Shown: positions 45,843 to 53,809 of the stretch, piece by piece
How positions within the stretch are numbered: the first letter of the stretch is position 1
Layout: each line of letters begins with the position of its first letter
Source of the DNA: Gemmata massiliana
GTDB taxonomy: Bacteria; Planctomycetota; Planctomycetia; Gemmatales; Gemmataceae
DNA length: 64,000 nucleotides
Direction of reading: 5' to 3'
Assembly: GCA_000531095.1 (NCBI GenBank)
Contig: HG799465.1
Location: 566,740 to 630,739, forward strand
The notes under the pieces: generated by a model
Told to the model about the DNA's origin: nothing
What the model saw: only the letters and a program-made list of their open reading frames with translations
The model's database searches: none
Position numbers and translations under genes: made by a program

Positions 45843-46673
45843 ATGCCCGCAGAGCGCACGTTCCCGCTAGCGGTCGGCTTTCTCGGTGCCGGACAAATGG
45901 CCACCGCACTCGCGTCCGCGTGGGCGAAGGCCGGCCTGCTCGACACCTCGCGCAGCCGCGCCGCGGACCCGTACCCGGACGCCCGCGCCAAGTTCCAGGC
46001 CGCCACGGGCATTAAAACCGTCGAAGCGAACCGCGACGTGGTCGCCGCGTGCGACGTTCTCGTGCTCGCGGTCAAGCCGCAAGTCATGTCGGCGGTTCTC
46101 GATGAGATCAAGCCGGCCATCAGCGCGGCCCACTTGATCGTTTCCATCGCCGCCGGCGTCACGCTGAAAACGCTCAGCGACGGCCTGGGAGCAGACACGA
46201 AGCTCGTGCGCGTGATGCCGAACACGCCGTGCCTCGTGAGCGCGAGTGCGACCGGTTTCAGCCCCGGATCGACCGCAACTCCCGACGATGCGGCCCTCGT
46301 TGAGCGCCTCTTCGCGGCAGTGGGCACCGCGTACCGGGTGCCCGAGCACCTACTGGACGCGGTCACTGGCTTGAGCGGCAGCGGACCGGCGTTCGTGTAC
46401 CTCTTTATCGAAGCGCTCGCCGATGGCGGCGTCCGGTGCGGGCTCCCGCGACCGGTGGCGCAATCACTCGCAGCGCAAACGGTGCTCGGCGCGGCACGCA
46501 TGGTGCTCGAAACGGGCCAGCACCCCGGCGCCCTCAAGGACGCGGTCGCCAGCCCCGGCGGTACGACCATCGCGGGCATTCACGCTCTGGAGCGTGCGGC
46601 ATTCCGCGCCGCCGCGATCGATGCGGTGGAAGCTGCCACAAAGCGTGCGCAGGAATTGGGAAAGAGGGAGTAA
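45843..46673 (+). CDS. proC: Pyrroline-5-carboxylate reductase
   Basis: The 276-residue enzyme has the NAD(P)-binding GFLGAGQMATALA at residues 9-21, a VLAVKPQVM segment near 75, MPNTPCLVSASATG near 120, and the family signature LSGSGPAFVYLFIEALADGGVRCGLPR near 175, followed by the conserved late SPGGTTIAGIHALE. It reduces pyrroline-5-carboxylate to proline, the last step of proline synthesis. Length and motifs are normal. It is divergent from the MFS gene and 161 bases upstream of guaA. Confidence 0.95.
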   Translation: MPAERTFPLAVGFLGAGQMATALASAWAKAGLLDTSRSRAADPYPDARAKFQAATGIKTVEANRDVVAACDVLVLAVKPQVMSAVLDEIKPAISAAHLIVSIAAGVTLKTLSDGLGADTKLVRVMPNTPCLVSASATGFSPGSTATPDDAALVERLFAAVGTAYRVPEHLLDAVTGLSGSGPAFVYLFIEALADGGVRCGLPRPVAQSLAAQTVLGAARMVLETGQHPGALKDAVASPGGTTIAGIHALERAAFRAAAIDAVEAATKRAQELGKRE

Positions 46674-46674
46674 A

Positions 46675-46820
46675 GAACTCGCCACGGATCAACGCGGATA
46701 GCACGGATTAAGCCGAAGCACCGTCCGAGTGATTGCTCTTAATCCTGTTCATTCCGTTAATCCTGTCAAAAAAACTCTTCTGGTTTGACCCGCGTTTATC
46801 GGTGTTCATCCGCGACTGAT
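46675..46820. repeat. Intergenic repeat, GCGGAT/ATCCGC type
   Basis: The segment holds CACGGATCAACGCGGAT near 46682 and CGTTTATCGGTGTTCATCCG near 46793, which form an imperfect inverted pair. Similar pairs are at 55812-55850 and 63540-63655. This is a widespread intergenic repeat type, not a gene. Confidence 0.6.
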
Positions 46821-46834
46821 TGGGTTGCGAACTC

Positions 46835-48379
46835 ATGACAAATGAACTCGTTCTGATCTTCGACTTCGGTTCACAGTTCGGGCAACTCATCGCCCGGCGG
46901 GTGCGCGAGCAGAACGTGTTCTGCCAGGTGGTGCGCCACGACCTCTCGCCCGAGCGCGTGCGGGAACTGAACCCGAAGGGGATTATCCTCTCGGGCGGGC
47001 CGGCGAGCGTGTACGAGCCCGGGGCGCCGCACTGCTCCCCGGAAATCTTCAACATGGGGATTCCCGTTCTCGCGATCTGCTACGGGATGCAGCTCGCGTG
47101 TCACTTCCTGGGCGGCAAGGTCGGCGGGACCGCCCACACCCGCGAGTACGGGCGCGCGACGCTCACCGTGAACGAGCGGAACACGATCTTCCAGGGGTAC
47201 CCGGCCGAATCCACGGTGTGGATGAGCCACGGCGACCAGGTGCAGAACATCAACGGCGATTTCGAGCCGCTCGCGTCCACGGACACGTGCCCGCTGGCCG
47301 CGGTGAAGCACAAGTCGCGCCCCATCTTCGGGTTGCAGTTCCACCCGGAAGTGGCCCACACGCCGCACGGTGGGCAGATCCTCGCCAACTTCCTCCGCGA
47401 CGTGTGCGGGTGCTCCGGCCAGTGGAAGATGCAGGCGTTCATCGACAACACGATCGCCGACATCCGGGCCAAGGTCGGCAACAAGCGGGTCATCTGCGGG
47501 CTGTCGGGCGGGGTCGATTCGAGCGTGTGTGCGGCGCTCTTGGTGAAAGCGATCGGCTCGCAAGTGGCGTGCATCTACGTCGACAACGGGCTGATGCGCG
47601 AGGGCGAAACGGAACTGGTGAAGCACACGTTCCGCGACTGGTTCAAAGCCGACCTGCACGCGGTGGACGCCGGTGAGCGTTTCCTCTCCGCTCTTGCCGG
47701 CGTGACCGACCCGCAAGAGAAGCGCAAGATCATCGGGAAAGTGTTCATCGACGTGTTCAAGCAGGAAGCGGAGAGCATCCCGGATGCCCACTTCCTCGCA
47801 CAAGGCACGCTGTACCCGGACGTGATCGAGAGCGGCGGGAGCGTTGACGGCCCGGCGGCGACGATCAAACTGCACCACAACGTCGGCGGGTTACCGGCGG
47901 AACTCGGATTCGAGCTAATCGAACCGCTCCGCGATCTGTTCAAGGACGAAGTGCGGCGGCTGGGTATCGAACTCGGGCTGCCCGAAGACGTGGTGTGGCG
48001 CCACCCGTTCCCCGGTCCGGGGCTTGCGGTCCGGTGCCTCGGCGATGTGAGCGAGCCGAAGCTCGCCACGCTCCGCAAGGCGGACACGATCTTCCTCGAA
48101 GAACTGCGAAAAGCGGGCTGGTATCGCAAAACATCTCAGGCGTTCGCGGTGCTGCTACCGGTGCAGTCCGTGGGTGTGATGGGTGACGGTCGCACTTACG
48201 AGAACACGATCTGTTTGCGGTGCGTGCAGACCGACGACTTCATGACTGCCGATTGGTCGCGGCTCCCCGAAGACCTGCTCGCCCGCGTCGCGACCGCGAT
48301 CATCAATCGCGTGAAGGGCATCAACCGCGTGGTGTACGACATCAGCAGCAAGCCGCCCGCGACGATCGAATGGGAGTAG
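46835..48379 (+). CDS. guaA: GMP synthase (glutamine-hydrolysing)
   Basis: The 514-residue enzyme has an N-terminal glutamine amidotransferase ([17 protein letters not shown], catalytic Cys82 in ICYGMQ, later [11 protein letters not shown]) and an ATP-pyrophosphatase domain with the P-loop [10 protein letters not shown] near residue 224. A C-terminal dimerisation domain follows, with [12 protein letters not shown] and the conserved end [19 protein letters not shown]. It converts XMP to GMP using glutamine and ATP. ATG 46835 is the family start; the Shine-Dalgarno is weak. It is monocistronic by position. Confidence 0.97.
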   Translation: MTNELVLIFDFGSQFGQLIARRVREQNVFCQVVRHDLSPERVRELNPKGIILSGGPASVYEPGAPHCSPEIFNMGIPVLAICYGMQLACHFLGGKVGGTAHTREYGRATLTVNERNTIFQGYPAESTVWMSHGDQVQNINGDFEPLASTDTCPLAAVKHKSRPIFGLQFHPEVAHTPHGGQILANFLRDVCGCSGQWKMQAFIDNTIADIRAKVGNKRVICGLSGGVDSSVCAALLVKAIGSQVACIYVDNGLMREGETELVKHTFRDWFKADLHAVDAGERFLSALAGVTDPQEKRKIIGKVFIDVFKQEAESIPDAHFLAQGTLYPDVIESGGSVDGPAATIKLHHNVGGLPAELGFELIEPLRDLFKDEVRRLGIELGLPEDVVWRHPFPGPGLAVRCLGDVSEPKLATLRKADTIFLEELRKAGWYRKTSQAFAVLLPVQSVGVMGDGRTYENTICLRCVQTDDFMTADWSRLPEDLLARVATAIINRVKGINRVVYDISSKPPATIEWE

Positions 48380-48516
48380 CCCTACTCACCGAACTCATAT
48401 GCCAGACGATTGACCTCCTGGCCCGAGAATCATGCCGCCGCCCGCATCACTGGGCGGCGATTGATTTTTAAGTCAATTGGAGGTACGCTGGGTTAACTAA
48501 CGGTTGGAGCAGAGGG

Positions 48517-48774
48517 ATGAACCCGACCGTGATCTGGGACGACGATCCGGGCGGTAACGTCGAACACATTGCTGTGAACGGGTTGACGCCCGACGAAGTC
48601 GACGCGGTTCTACTCGATCCGTACCTTCCCACACAAACCAATCGCTCCACCGGTAAGCCGTGCAAGTTCGGGTAGACGCCCACGGGCAAGCACATCATCG
48701 TCATTTGGGACGAAGTGTACGACGACCCGCTCACCATCTACCCGGTAACGGCCTACGAGGTGGCGCCGCCGTAA
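48517..48774 (+). pseudogene. Toxin-like gene with in-frame amber stop
   Basis: The frame starts MNPTVIWDDDPGGNVEHIAV and continues for 85 codons, but codon 53 is TAG (48673-48675). Both sides are coding-like, and the downstream part reads TPTGKHIIVIWDEV. Related small BrnT/RelE-type toxins have an aromatic residue at this point (FGWTPTGKHI-like), and TGG to TAG is a single change. It lies 11 bases before an HTH gene with its own GGAG, a toxin-antitoxin layout. The toxin is therefore probably inactive. Confidence 0.65.
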
Positions 48775-48785
48775 CGGAGCGCGAT

Positions 48786-49145
48786 ATGCCGACCGACAAA
48801 GATCAATCGAGTGTAAGCAAAACGGAACTCGCACGGCTCCGAGAGCGGGCCGCCGAAACGCGCGCAAAACTCGCACACAAGCCCGGCGTTCCCGAGTTAC
48901 TCACACCAGAAGAACTGGCGGACGCGACCCCGTTTTACTTCGAGCTTCGTGCGTGTATCGCGGAACTGAAAAAGGCGCGCGAGGCCGCCGGATTGACACT
49001 CGCCCAGGTGTCTGATAAAACCGGTCTTGCGACCGAAACGCTGTCCCGCTTGGAAACCGGACAAGTGACGAACCCGACGTGGAAGACGCTCGGACTGTAC
49101 GCGGTCGCGTTGGGGCAGAAACTGGTGCTGGGCACTGAGGCGTAA
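48786..49145 (+). CDS. XRE-type HTH regulator, antitoxin-like
   Basis: The product is 119 residues with GGAG six bases before ATG 48786. The N-terminal half is helical and charged (ELARLRERAAETRAKLAHK). The C-terminal half is a helix-turn-helix of the XRE class (AREAAGLTLAQVSDKTGLATETLSRLETG, then NPTWKTLGLYAVALG). It follows a toxin-like gene that carries a nonsense codon. It probably binds its own promoter as antitoxins do, but this is inference. Confidence 0.82.
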   Translation: MPTDKDQSSVSKTELARLRERAAETRAKLAHKPGVPELLTPEELADATPFYFELRACIAELKKAREAAGLTLAQVSDKTGLATETLSRLETGQVTNPTWKTLGLYAVALGQKLVLGTEA

Positions 49146-49271
49146 CGAATCCGTTCGCCCGCGACGATCGAATGGGAATAGCCATCCGACCAATTCGGTT
49201 CCGACTGATCGGTGTGTAAGGGCTCAGTAGTGGCGCCGCCGGTCAATACATCCACCGGCGCGCCCGCGGGT

Positions 49272-49766
49272 TCAGCCCCGGGGGCTCCAGAACCACTCTG
49301 TTCGCTTCGTCTTCCGACGATAACTGATGAGGGGACCGTCCTTCGCCTCGAACGCGGTCGGGCGCACGCTCTCCATAAACTCGGGCTTCCCGTCCTTCTC
49401 CACGACCGGCGGTGAGCCGACGCACACCCGCAATCGTTCGTTGTCGATGAGTTCGTAAATCGCTCGAACCGTGAGGCGATTGCCGCTCGGGTCGGTTTGG
49501 ATCAAGTCGAGTTCCTTCGGGGACTTGCTCGGGTCGATCGTGTACTCGAAGTCCTCGAACCGGTCCCCCAGGAACTGTTCCGACCACGTCTCTTCCGAAA
49601 TGTTCGCGCACTTGCGGCGCTGGCCGCGGTCCTCGGTCCCCTTGGGCGAGCGGAAATCCACCACCACCCATTCGCCGAGGACGCACTGCGAATCGTTGAG
49701 CGGCGCGCGGTCGGAGCACCCGCAGAGCACGACCAACCCGAGGAAGAGGAAGCGAAGTCGGTTCAT
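49272..49766 (-). CDS. TIGR03067-like lipoprotein
   Basis: The 164-residue protein has a lipoprotein leader (MNRLRFLFLGLVVLCGC) and a domain with GEWVVVDFRSP, a TIDPSKSPKELDLI segment, AIYELIDNERLRVCVG and a late SVRPTAFEAKDG. This is the order found in the TIGR03067 family that is expanded in Planctomycetes. The role is unknown; the expected place is the outer or inner membrane facing the periplasm. It is the downstream neighbour of the AhpD-like gene on the same strand. Confidence 0.8.
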   Translation of the reverse strand: MNRLRFLFLGLVVLCGCSDRAPLNDSQCVLGEWVVVDFRSPKGTEDRGQRRKCANISEETWSEQFLGDRFEDFEYTIDPSKSPKELDLIQTDPSGNRLTVRAIYELIDNERLRVCVGSPPVVEKDGKPEFMESVRPTAFEAKDGPLISYRRKTKRTEWFWSPRG

Positions 49767-49786
49767 GCCCCAAACATAGTTGACGA

Positions 49787-50218
49787 TTACTCCAGCGGCG
49801 GCAAAATGTCCGGTTCGATCTGGTACGCATCGGCGAGCGAATTCGTGGTGTTGAACAGCCCCACAACGGCCATCACTTCACCGAGCGCCTCAACATCCAA
49901 CCCGAGCTTCCGTACTGCCGCAGTGTGTGAATTCACGCAGTACGCGCAACCGTTGGTCGCGCTGACGGCCAGTGCGATGATTTCGCGCACCAGCGGATCG
50001 AGTTTGGACGCGCGCCCGCAGGCTTCCGGGTGCATGATCGCCTTCAACCGCGTCCACACGAGTTCGAGATGGTCCGGGTTGGTAGCGAGCACGCGCCACA
50101 AGTTCGGCACGAAGGTGATGTTCTTAGTCGCTTTGATGTCGGCGAAGACCGCGGCGACTTTGCCGGTCGCGGCCTCTTCGGAAACGGGAGCCACGGTCGC
50201 GATGCGTTTGGCGGACAT
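49787..50218 (-). CDS. AhpD/CMD-family protein with CxxC-x3-H site
   Basis: The 143-residue protein is helical with the redox site CAYCVNSH (Cys91, Cys94, His98) followed by AAVRKLGLD, typical of carboxymuconolactone decarboxylase and alkylhydroperoxidase D proteins. The cysteines suggest a peroxidase or disulfide reductase role. The start is ATG 50218 with AAGGGA seven bases upstream; a 13-residue extension lacks family similarity. It is divergent from the DUF1080 gene. Confidence 0.88.
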   Translation of the reverse strand: MSAKRIATVAPVSEEAATGKVAAVFADIKATKNITFVPNLWRVLATNPDHLELVWTRLKAIMHPEACGRASKLDPLVREIIALAVSATNGCAYCVNSHTAAVRKLGLDVEALGEVMAVVGLFNTTNSLADAYQIEPDILPPLE

Positions 50219-50323
50219 GACACGGTCCCTTCGGGTTCGGGGAGGGCAGATAGGCATTTCCTACGAACCCGCGCCGTACACTGTCAGTGGCCCTCAATCC
50301 TCCGCCCGCACGAGCCAATTCCT

Positions 50324-51130
50324 ATGCGTGCTTTGACCTCTCGCGTTGCCGTTTTCGCGCTCACGGCGCTTTGTGCCGCGCCGCTGGCGCTGCCGAACTC
50401 GGCCGCGGCCGACGAACCCAAGAAAGACGAGTGGGTGTCGCTGTTCAACGGCAAGAACCTCGACGGCTGGACGCCCAAAATCACCGGGCACGAGTACGGC
50501 GACAACTATGGGGACACGTTCCGCGTGGAGGACGGTATCATCAAGGTGCGGTACGACAAGTACAAGGAGTTCGACGGCCAGTTCGGGCACCTGTTCTACA
50601 AGGACAAGTTCTCCCACTACCGGCTGAAAGTGGAGTACCGGTTCGTCGGCGACCAGTGCAAGGGCGGCCCCGGTTGGGCGACCCGCAACAGCGGCGTGAT
50701 GTTCCACTGCCAAGACCCGAAGACCATGCGGAAGGACCAAGAGTTCCCGGTGTCGATCGAGGCCCAGTTCCTCGGCGGCCTGGGCAAGGGCAAGCGCACG
50801 ACGAACAACATGTGCTCCCCCGGCACGAACATCGTGCTCGACGGCAAACTGTTCACGCCGCACTGCACGAACTCGAAGTCAAAGACCTACGACGGCGACA
50901 TGTGGGTGACGGCCGAGATCGAGGTACACGGTTCCGGCACCGTGAAGCACTTCGTTGAAGGCGAGTTGGTGATGCAGTACGAGAAGCCGCAACTCGACCC
51001 GAAAGACGCCGACGCGAAGAAACTCATCAAGGACGACAAATTGCTGCTCGAAGAGGGCTACATCTCGCTGCAATCCGAGAGCCACCCCGTCGAGTTCCGC
51101 AAGGTCGAAATCAAAGTGCTGAAGAAGTGA
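50324..51130 (+). CDS. Secreted DUF1080 (3-keto-disaccharide hydrolase-like) protein
   Basis: The 268-residue product has a signal peptide (about residues 1-28, ending SAAA) and one DUF1080 domain: WVSLFNGKNLDGWTPKI near 36, FRVEDGIIKV near 68, FSHYRLKVEYRF near 97, NSGVMFHCQDP near 125, and a final EEGYISLQSESHPVEFRKVEI. The jelly-roll fold resembles concanavalin-like glucanases. Recent work assigns some members to keto-sugar hydrolysis, but this one is uncharacterised. It acts outside the cytoplasm. Confidence 0.88.
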   Translation: MRALTSRVAVFALTALCAAPLALPNSAAADEPKKDEWVSLFNGKNLDGWTPKITGHEYGDNYGDTFRVEDGIIKVRYDKYKEFDGQFGHLFYKDKFSHYRLKVEYRFVGDQCKGGPGWATRNSGVMFHCQDPKTMRKDQEFPVSIEAQFLGGLGKGKRTTNNMCSPGTNIVLDGKLFTPHCTNSKSKTYDGDMWVTAEIEVHGSGTVKHFVEGELVMQYEKPQLDPKDADAKKLIKDDKLLLEEGYISLQSESHPVEFRKVEIKVLKK

Positions 51131-51245
51131 TTGTGTCGCGAATCCGACAGGCGCAACTCGACAATGGGCGGTGCGGTAGCCCGCCCTCGCGTCCAAGGCG
51201 AACGTCCGAGGCGCTCAGCGACAGTAGCTCGCCAGGGGTTGCGCG

Positions 51246-51392
51246 GTAGCTCGCCAGGGGTTGCGCGTTGCTCCACCCCTGGCTACACACCTACGCCCCA
51301 TTCGGGGCTTAAAACCAACACCCTCTTTAGCCCCGGCAGGGGCGGCAGAGAGTAGCCAGGGGTGGAGCAACGCGCAACCCCTGGCGAGCTAC
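51246..51392. repeat. 41-bp perfect inverted repeat
   Basis: Arms 51246-51286 and 51352-51392 are exact reverse complements over 41 bases (outer end GTAGCTCGCCAGGGG) with a 65-base spacer. Without any gene inside, it fits a MITE or REP-like composite element. The left arm is preceded by a partial direct copy. Confidence 0.9.
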
Positions 51393-51412
51393 CCTAGCTA
51401 CAAACTCACCCC

Positions 51413-51500
51413 TTCACCCCTTCACCCCTTCACCCCTTCACCCCTTCACCCCTTCACCCCTTCACCCCTTCACCCCTTCACCCCTTCACCCCTTCACCCC
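51413..51500. repeat. Eleven tandem copies of the 8-mer TTCACCCC
   Basis: The 88 bases are eleven perfect copies of TTCACCCC, preceded by one degenerate unit (CTCACCCC, 51405-51412). It is a simple microsatellite-like array in the leader region of the VWA gene, about 120 bases upstream of the start. Confidence 0.97.
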
Positions 51501-51620
51501 AAAGGGCAGTTACCGAAGCGTTACACCCCCGGCAAACGGATTCGCTTACAATCTCGTCGGATATGACGAAGGGCCTTCGTGCCCGCGCCCGTATTCACGT
51601 TCGCTCCGGAGGTTCCGCGC

Positions 51621-52817
51621 ATGTCACGCTCCTTCCGCGTCGCCGCGCTCGCGGCCGTCGCTGTACTCGCGCTCGGCACCAGCGTCCCGCTCCCCGCGGC
51701 CGACGCACCCAAGCCCGCGGAAGCGGCCAAACCCGTCGAGGGCAAGCCCATCGACATCGTCATCTGCCTCGACGTTTCGGGCAGTATGAACGGGCTAATC
51801 GACTCCGCGAAGATCCAGCTCTGGAACGTGGTGAACGAACTGGCGCGGATCAAGCCCACGCCGCAACTGCGGGTCGGGCTCTACGCCTACGGCGCGACCA
51901 AGTACGAAGCGAAAAAGGGATGGGTTCACAAGGAAGTCGATCTGACGGAAGACCTCGACGAAGTGTACAAGGCGCTCAACGCGCTGACGACCGGTGGCGG
52001 AGACGAATACGTAGCCCGGGCCGCGAAGACGGCCATCGACGAACAGAAGTGGAGCGCGGATAGGGGCGCGCTCAAGATCGTCTTCGTGTGCGGCAACGAA
52101 CCCGCCGACCAGGACAAGCAGGTCGCGCTCGCCGACGTCGCGGCGCTGGCGAAGCAGTCGGGCATCATCGTCAACACGATCTACTGCAAGTACGGCCACG
52201 ACCAGGAGATCCCCGGGTGGGCCGGGTTCGCCGAATCGTGCGGCGGGCGGCACGTCAACATCGACCAGAACAAAGCCGCCCAACAGGTCGTCGTGAAGAC
52301 CGAGTTCGACGGGCAAATCATCAAACTCGGCGAAGACCTGAACAAGACCTACGTCGCCTATGGCAAAGAGGGCAAGGCGAAGGCCGATAACCAAGTCGCG
52401 CAAGACAAGAACGCGGCAGCGGCTCCCGGCGGGGCGGGCGGTGCCCCGGCCGCGGCCATCGACCGCAGCGTGACCAAGGCCGGCGGGCTGTACCGCAACG
52501 CGACCTGGGACTTGGTCGACCGCATGAAGGAGAAAGACTTCGACATCACGAAGATCAAGGAAGAAGACCTCTGCGACGAGTTGAAGAAGATCAAGCCCGA
52601 GGAGCGGCTCGACTACCTCAAGAAAAAGGCCGCGGAGCGGACCGACCTCCAGAAGAAGATCGCGGACCTCTCCGCCCAACGGCAGAAGAAGATCGACGAG
52701 GAACTCGCCAAGAAGCCGAAGTCCGACGCCGAGAAAGCACTCGACGAGGCGTTCAAGTCTGTCATCCGCGACCAAGCCAAAGCCAAGGGCTTCGGGGTCG
52801 CCCCGGAGAAGAAATAG
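51621..52817 (+). CDS. Secreted VWA-domain protein
   Basis: The 398-residue protein starts at ATG 51621 with GGAGG at eight bases and has a signal peptide (about residues 1-27). A von Willebrand factor A domain spans about 44-235 with MIDAS DVSGSMN (Asp51, Ser53, Ser55), a TGGGDEY loop, and IVFVCGNEPADQD. The C-terminal 130 residues are Lys/Glu-rich helices with coiled-coil character (KKKAAERTDLQKKIADLSAQ). It is likely a periplasmic or surface adhesion or scaffold protein. A long hairpin follows the stop. Confidence 0.88.
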   Translation: MSRSFRVAALAAVAVLALGTSVPLPAADAPKPAEAAKPVEGKPIDIVICLDVSGSMNGLIDSAKIQLWNVVNELARIKPTPQLRVGLYAYGATKYEAKKGWVHKEVDLTEDLDEVYKALNALTTGGGDEYVARAAKTAIDEQKWSADRGALKIVFVCGNEPADQDKQVALADVAALAKQSGIIVNTIYCKYGHDQEIPGWAGFAESCGGRHVNIDQNKAAQQVVVKTEFDGQIIKLGEDLNKTYVAYGKEGKAKADNQVAQDKNAAAAPGGAGGAPAAAIDRSVTKAGGLYRNATWDLVDRMKEKDFDITKIKEEDLCDELKKIKPEERLDYLKKKAAERTDLQKKIADLSAQRQKKIDEELAKKPKSDAEKALDEAFKSVIRDQAKAKGFGVAPEKK

Positions 52818-52827
52818 GCCACAGTCT

Positions 52828-52889
52828 CCCGCTCCGTGACCGTCGCCGTTTGCCCAATGCGTGGCGAACCGCGACGGTCACGGAGCGGG
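52828..52889 (+). terminator. 19-bp hairpin after the VWA gene
   Basis: Arms 52828-52846 and 52871-52889 pair perfectly over 19 bases (CCCGCTCCGTGACCGTCGC and its complement) with a 24-base loop, starting 10 bases after the stop at 52817. There is no T-run, so it may also be an intergenic repeat. Confidence 0.55.
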
Positions 52890-52963
52890 TGGAACCATCA
52901 CGCGACAATTGAACCCGCCGAATTTGCCCACCGCGACTCCCCGTCTCGTTCCGAGGTTCCACC

Positions 52964-53638
52964 ATGATCCGCTTCGCACTGGCCCTGGCGCTGCCACTCG
53001 CACTCGTAACAGCGACCCATGCAGCGGACCTGCCGGCCGGAACGTGGGCCGCGAACGCGGACGGTACCAAAGGCGACCTCGTTATTAAGGGGATCAAGAA
53101 CGGTGAAGTGACCGGCTCGATGCTCGGTACCGATTTCACCGGCACCTGGAACGGGAAGGTGCTCACGTTCGCGATCGGTACCAGCACTTACGAAGCTCAC
53201 CTCGTTACCGAACCGGGCGAGAAGGACCAAACCAAGTACACGCTCACCGGCACGCGAGCGCAAAGCAACCGCGTCGAAAGTCGTGTCGTGATTCACATCG
53301 CCAAAACCGGTTGGTACGCCCAAATGACCGCCGCCACGCCCGTGCCGCAGGGCGAGATCGCGGCCCAAGTTCGTGGGGTGCTGGTTCTGGACGGGACTAC
53401 CGCCTACGTTTCGGTCAAGCGTAAGGCCGGTGCCGAGATCGAAGAGACGCGCATCTGGGTGTACGCGAGCGAGGGCGAGTGGAAGAAGCTCAACAGGACG
53501 CTCCCGCCGCTCAACGGCAAGGAAGTGACCGTCACCGCGAAGCTCTCCCAGATGACGAGCAAAGGCACCTCGATCCCCGAAGGCGCGCTGTATTTCCTCG
53601 GCCAATTTGAACCGAAGCCCGCCGATCTGCCCAAATAG
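52964..53638 (+). CDS. Small secreted protein of unknown function
   Basis: The product is 224 residues with a signal peptide of about 20 residues (MIRFALALALPLALVTATHA). The first half has short beta repeats (GDLVIKGIKNGEVTGSMLG, FTGTWNGKVLTFAIG). The second half is beta-rich (GVLVLDGTTAYVSVKRKAG, TRIWVYASEGEWKKL). GAGG lies seven bases before the ATG. No catalytic motif is recognised. It sits between the VWA and MuiA-like secreted proteins, all in the same direction. Confidence 0.75.
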   Translation: MIRFALALALPLALVTATHAADLPAGTWAANADGTKGDLVIKGIKNGEVTGSMLGTDFTGTWNGKVLTFAIGTSTYEAHLVTEPGEKDQTKYTLTGTRAQSNRVESRVVIHIAKTGWYAQMTAATPVPQGEIAAQVRGVLVLDGTTAYVSVKRKAGAEIEETRIWVYASEGEWKKLNRTLPPLNGKEVTVTAKLSQMTSKGTSIPEGALYFLGQFEPKPADLPK

Positions 53639-53658
53639 AGGCGATCGGGCAGCGCGTA

Positions 53659-53764
53659 GTAGGTCGGGCTGTGCCCGACGCACCATCATATGGCCAAACG
53701 CGCAAACATCTTGGCCCGACACACGCCTCACGATACCGAACACGTCGGGCACAGCCCGACCTAC
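53659..53764. repeat. 22-bp inverted repeat pair (TCGGGCTGTGCCCGA type)
   Basis: Arms 53659-53680 and 53743-53764 are exact reverse complements over 22 bases with a 62-base spacer. Each arm is itself a short palindrome. A single copy with one difference is at 26192-26213. Confidence 0.88.
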
Positions 53765-53809
53765 GAACCGCACCGAACTCGCCAAACAACCTCTCTGGAG
53801 TTTTCGCTC

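Larger units (their letters stand above)
51131..51620. other. Repeat-rich intergenic region, no gene seen
   Basis: This 490-base stretch holds the 41-bp inverted repeat (51246-51392), a second partial copy of its left arm just upstream (near 51224-51245), and the 8-bp tandem array at 51413-51500. No plausible coding frame was seen. Confidence 0.7.

Noticed and set aside
51413..51500. Tandem array as a CRISPR
   Set aside because: The unit is only 8 bases and is contiguous, with no spacers and no cas genes near.
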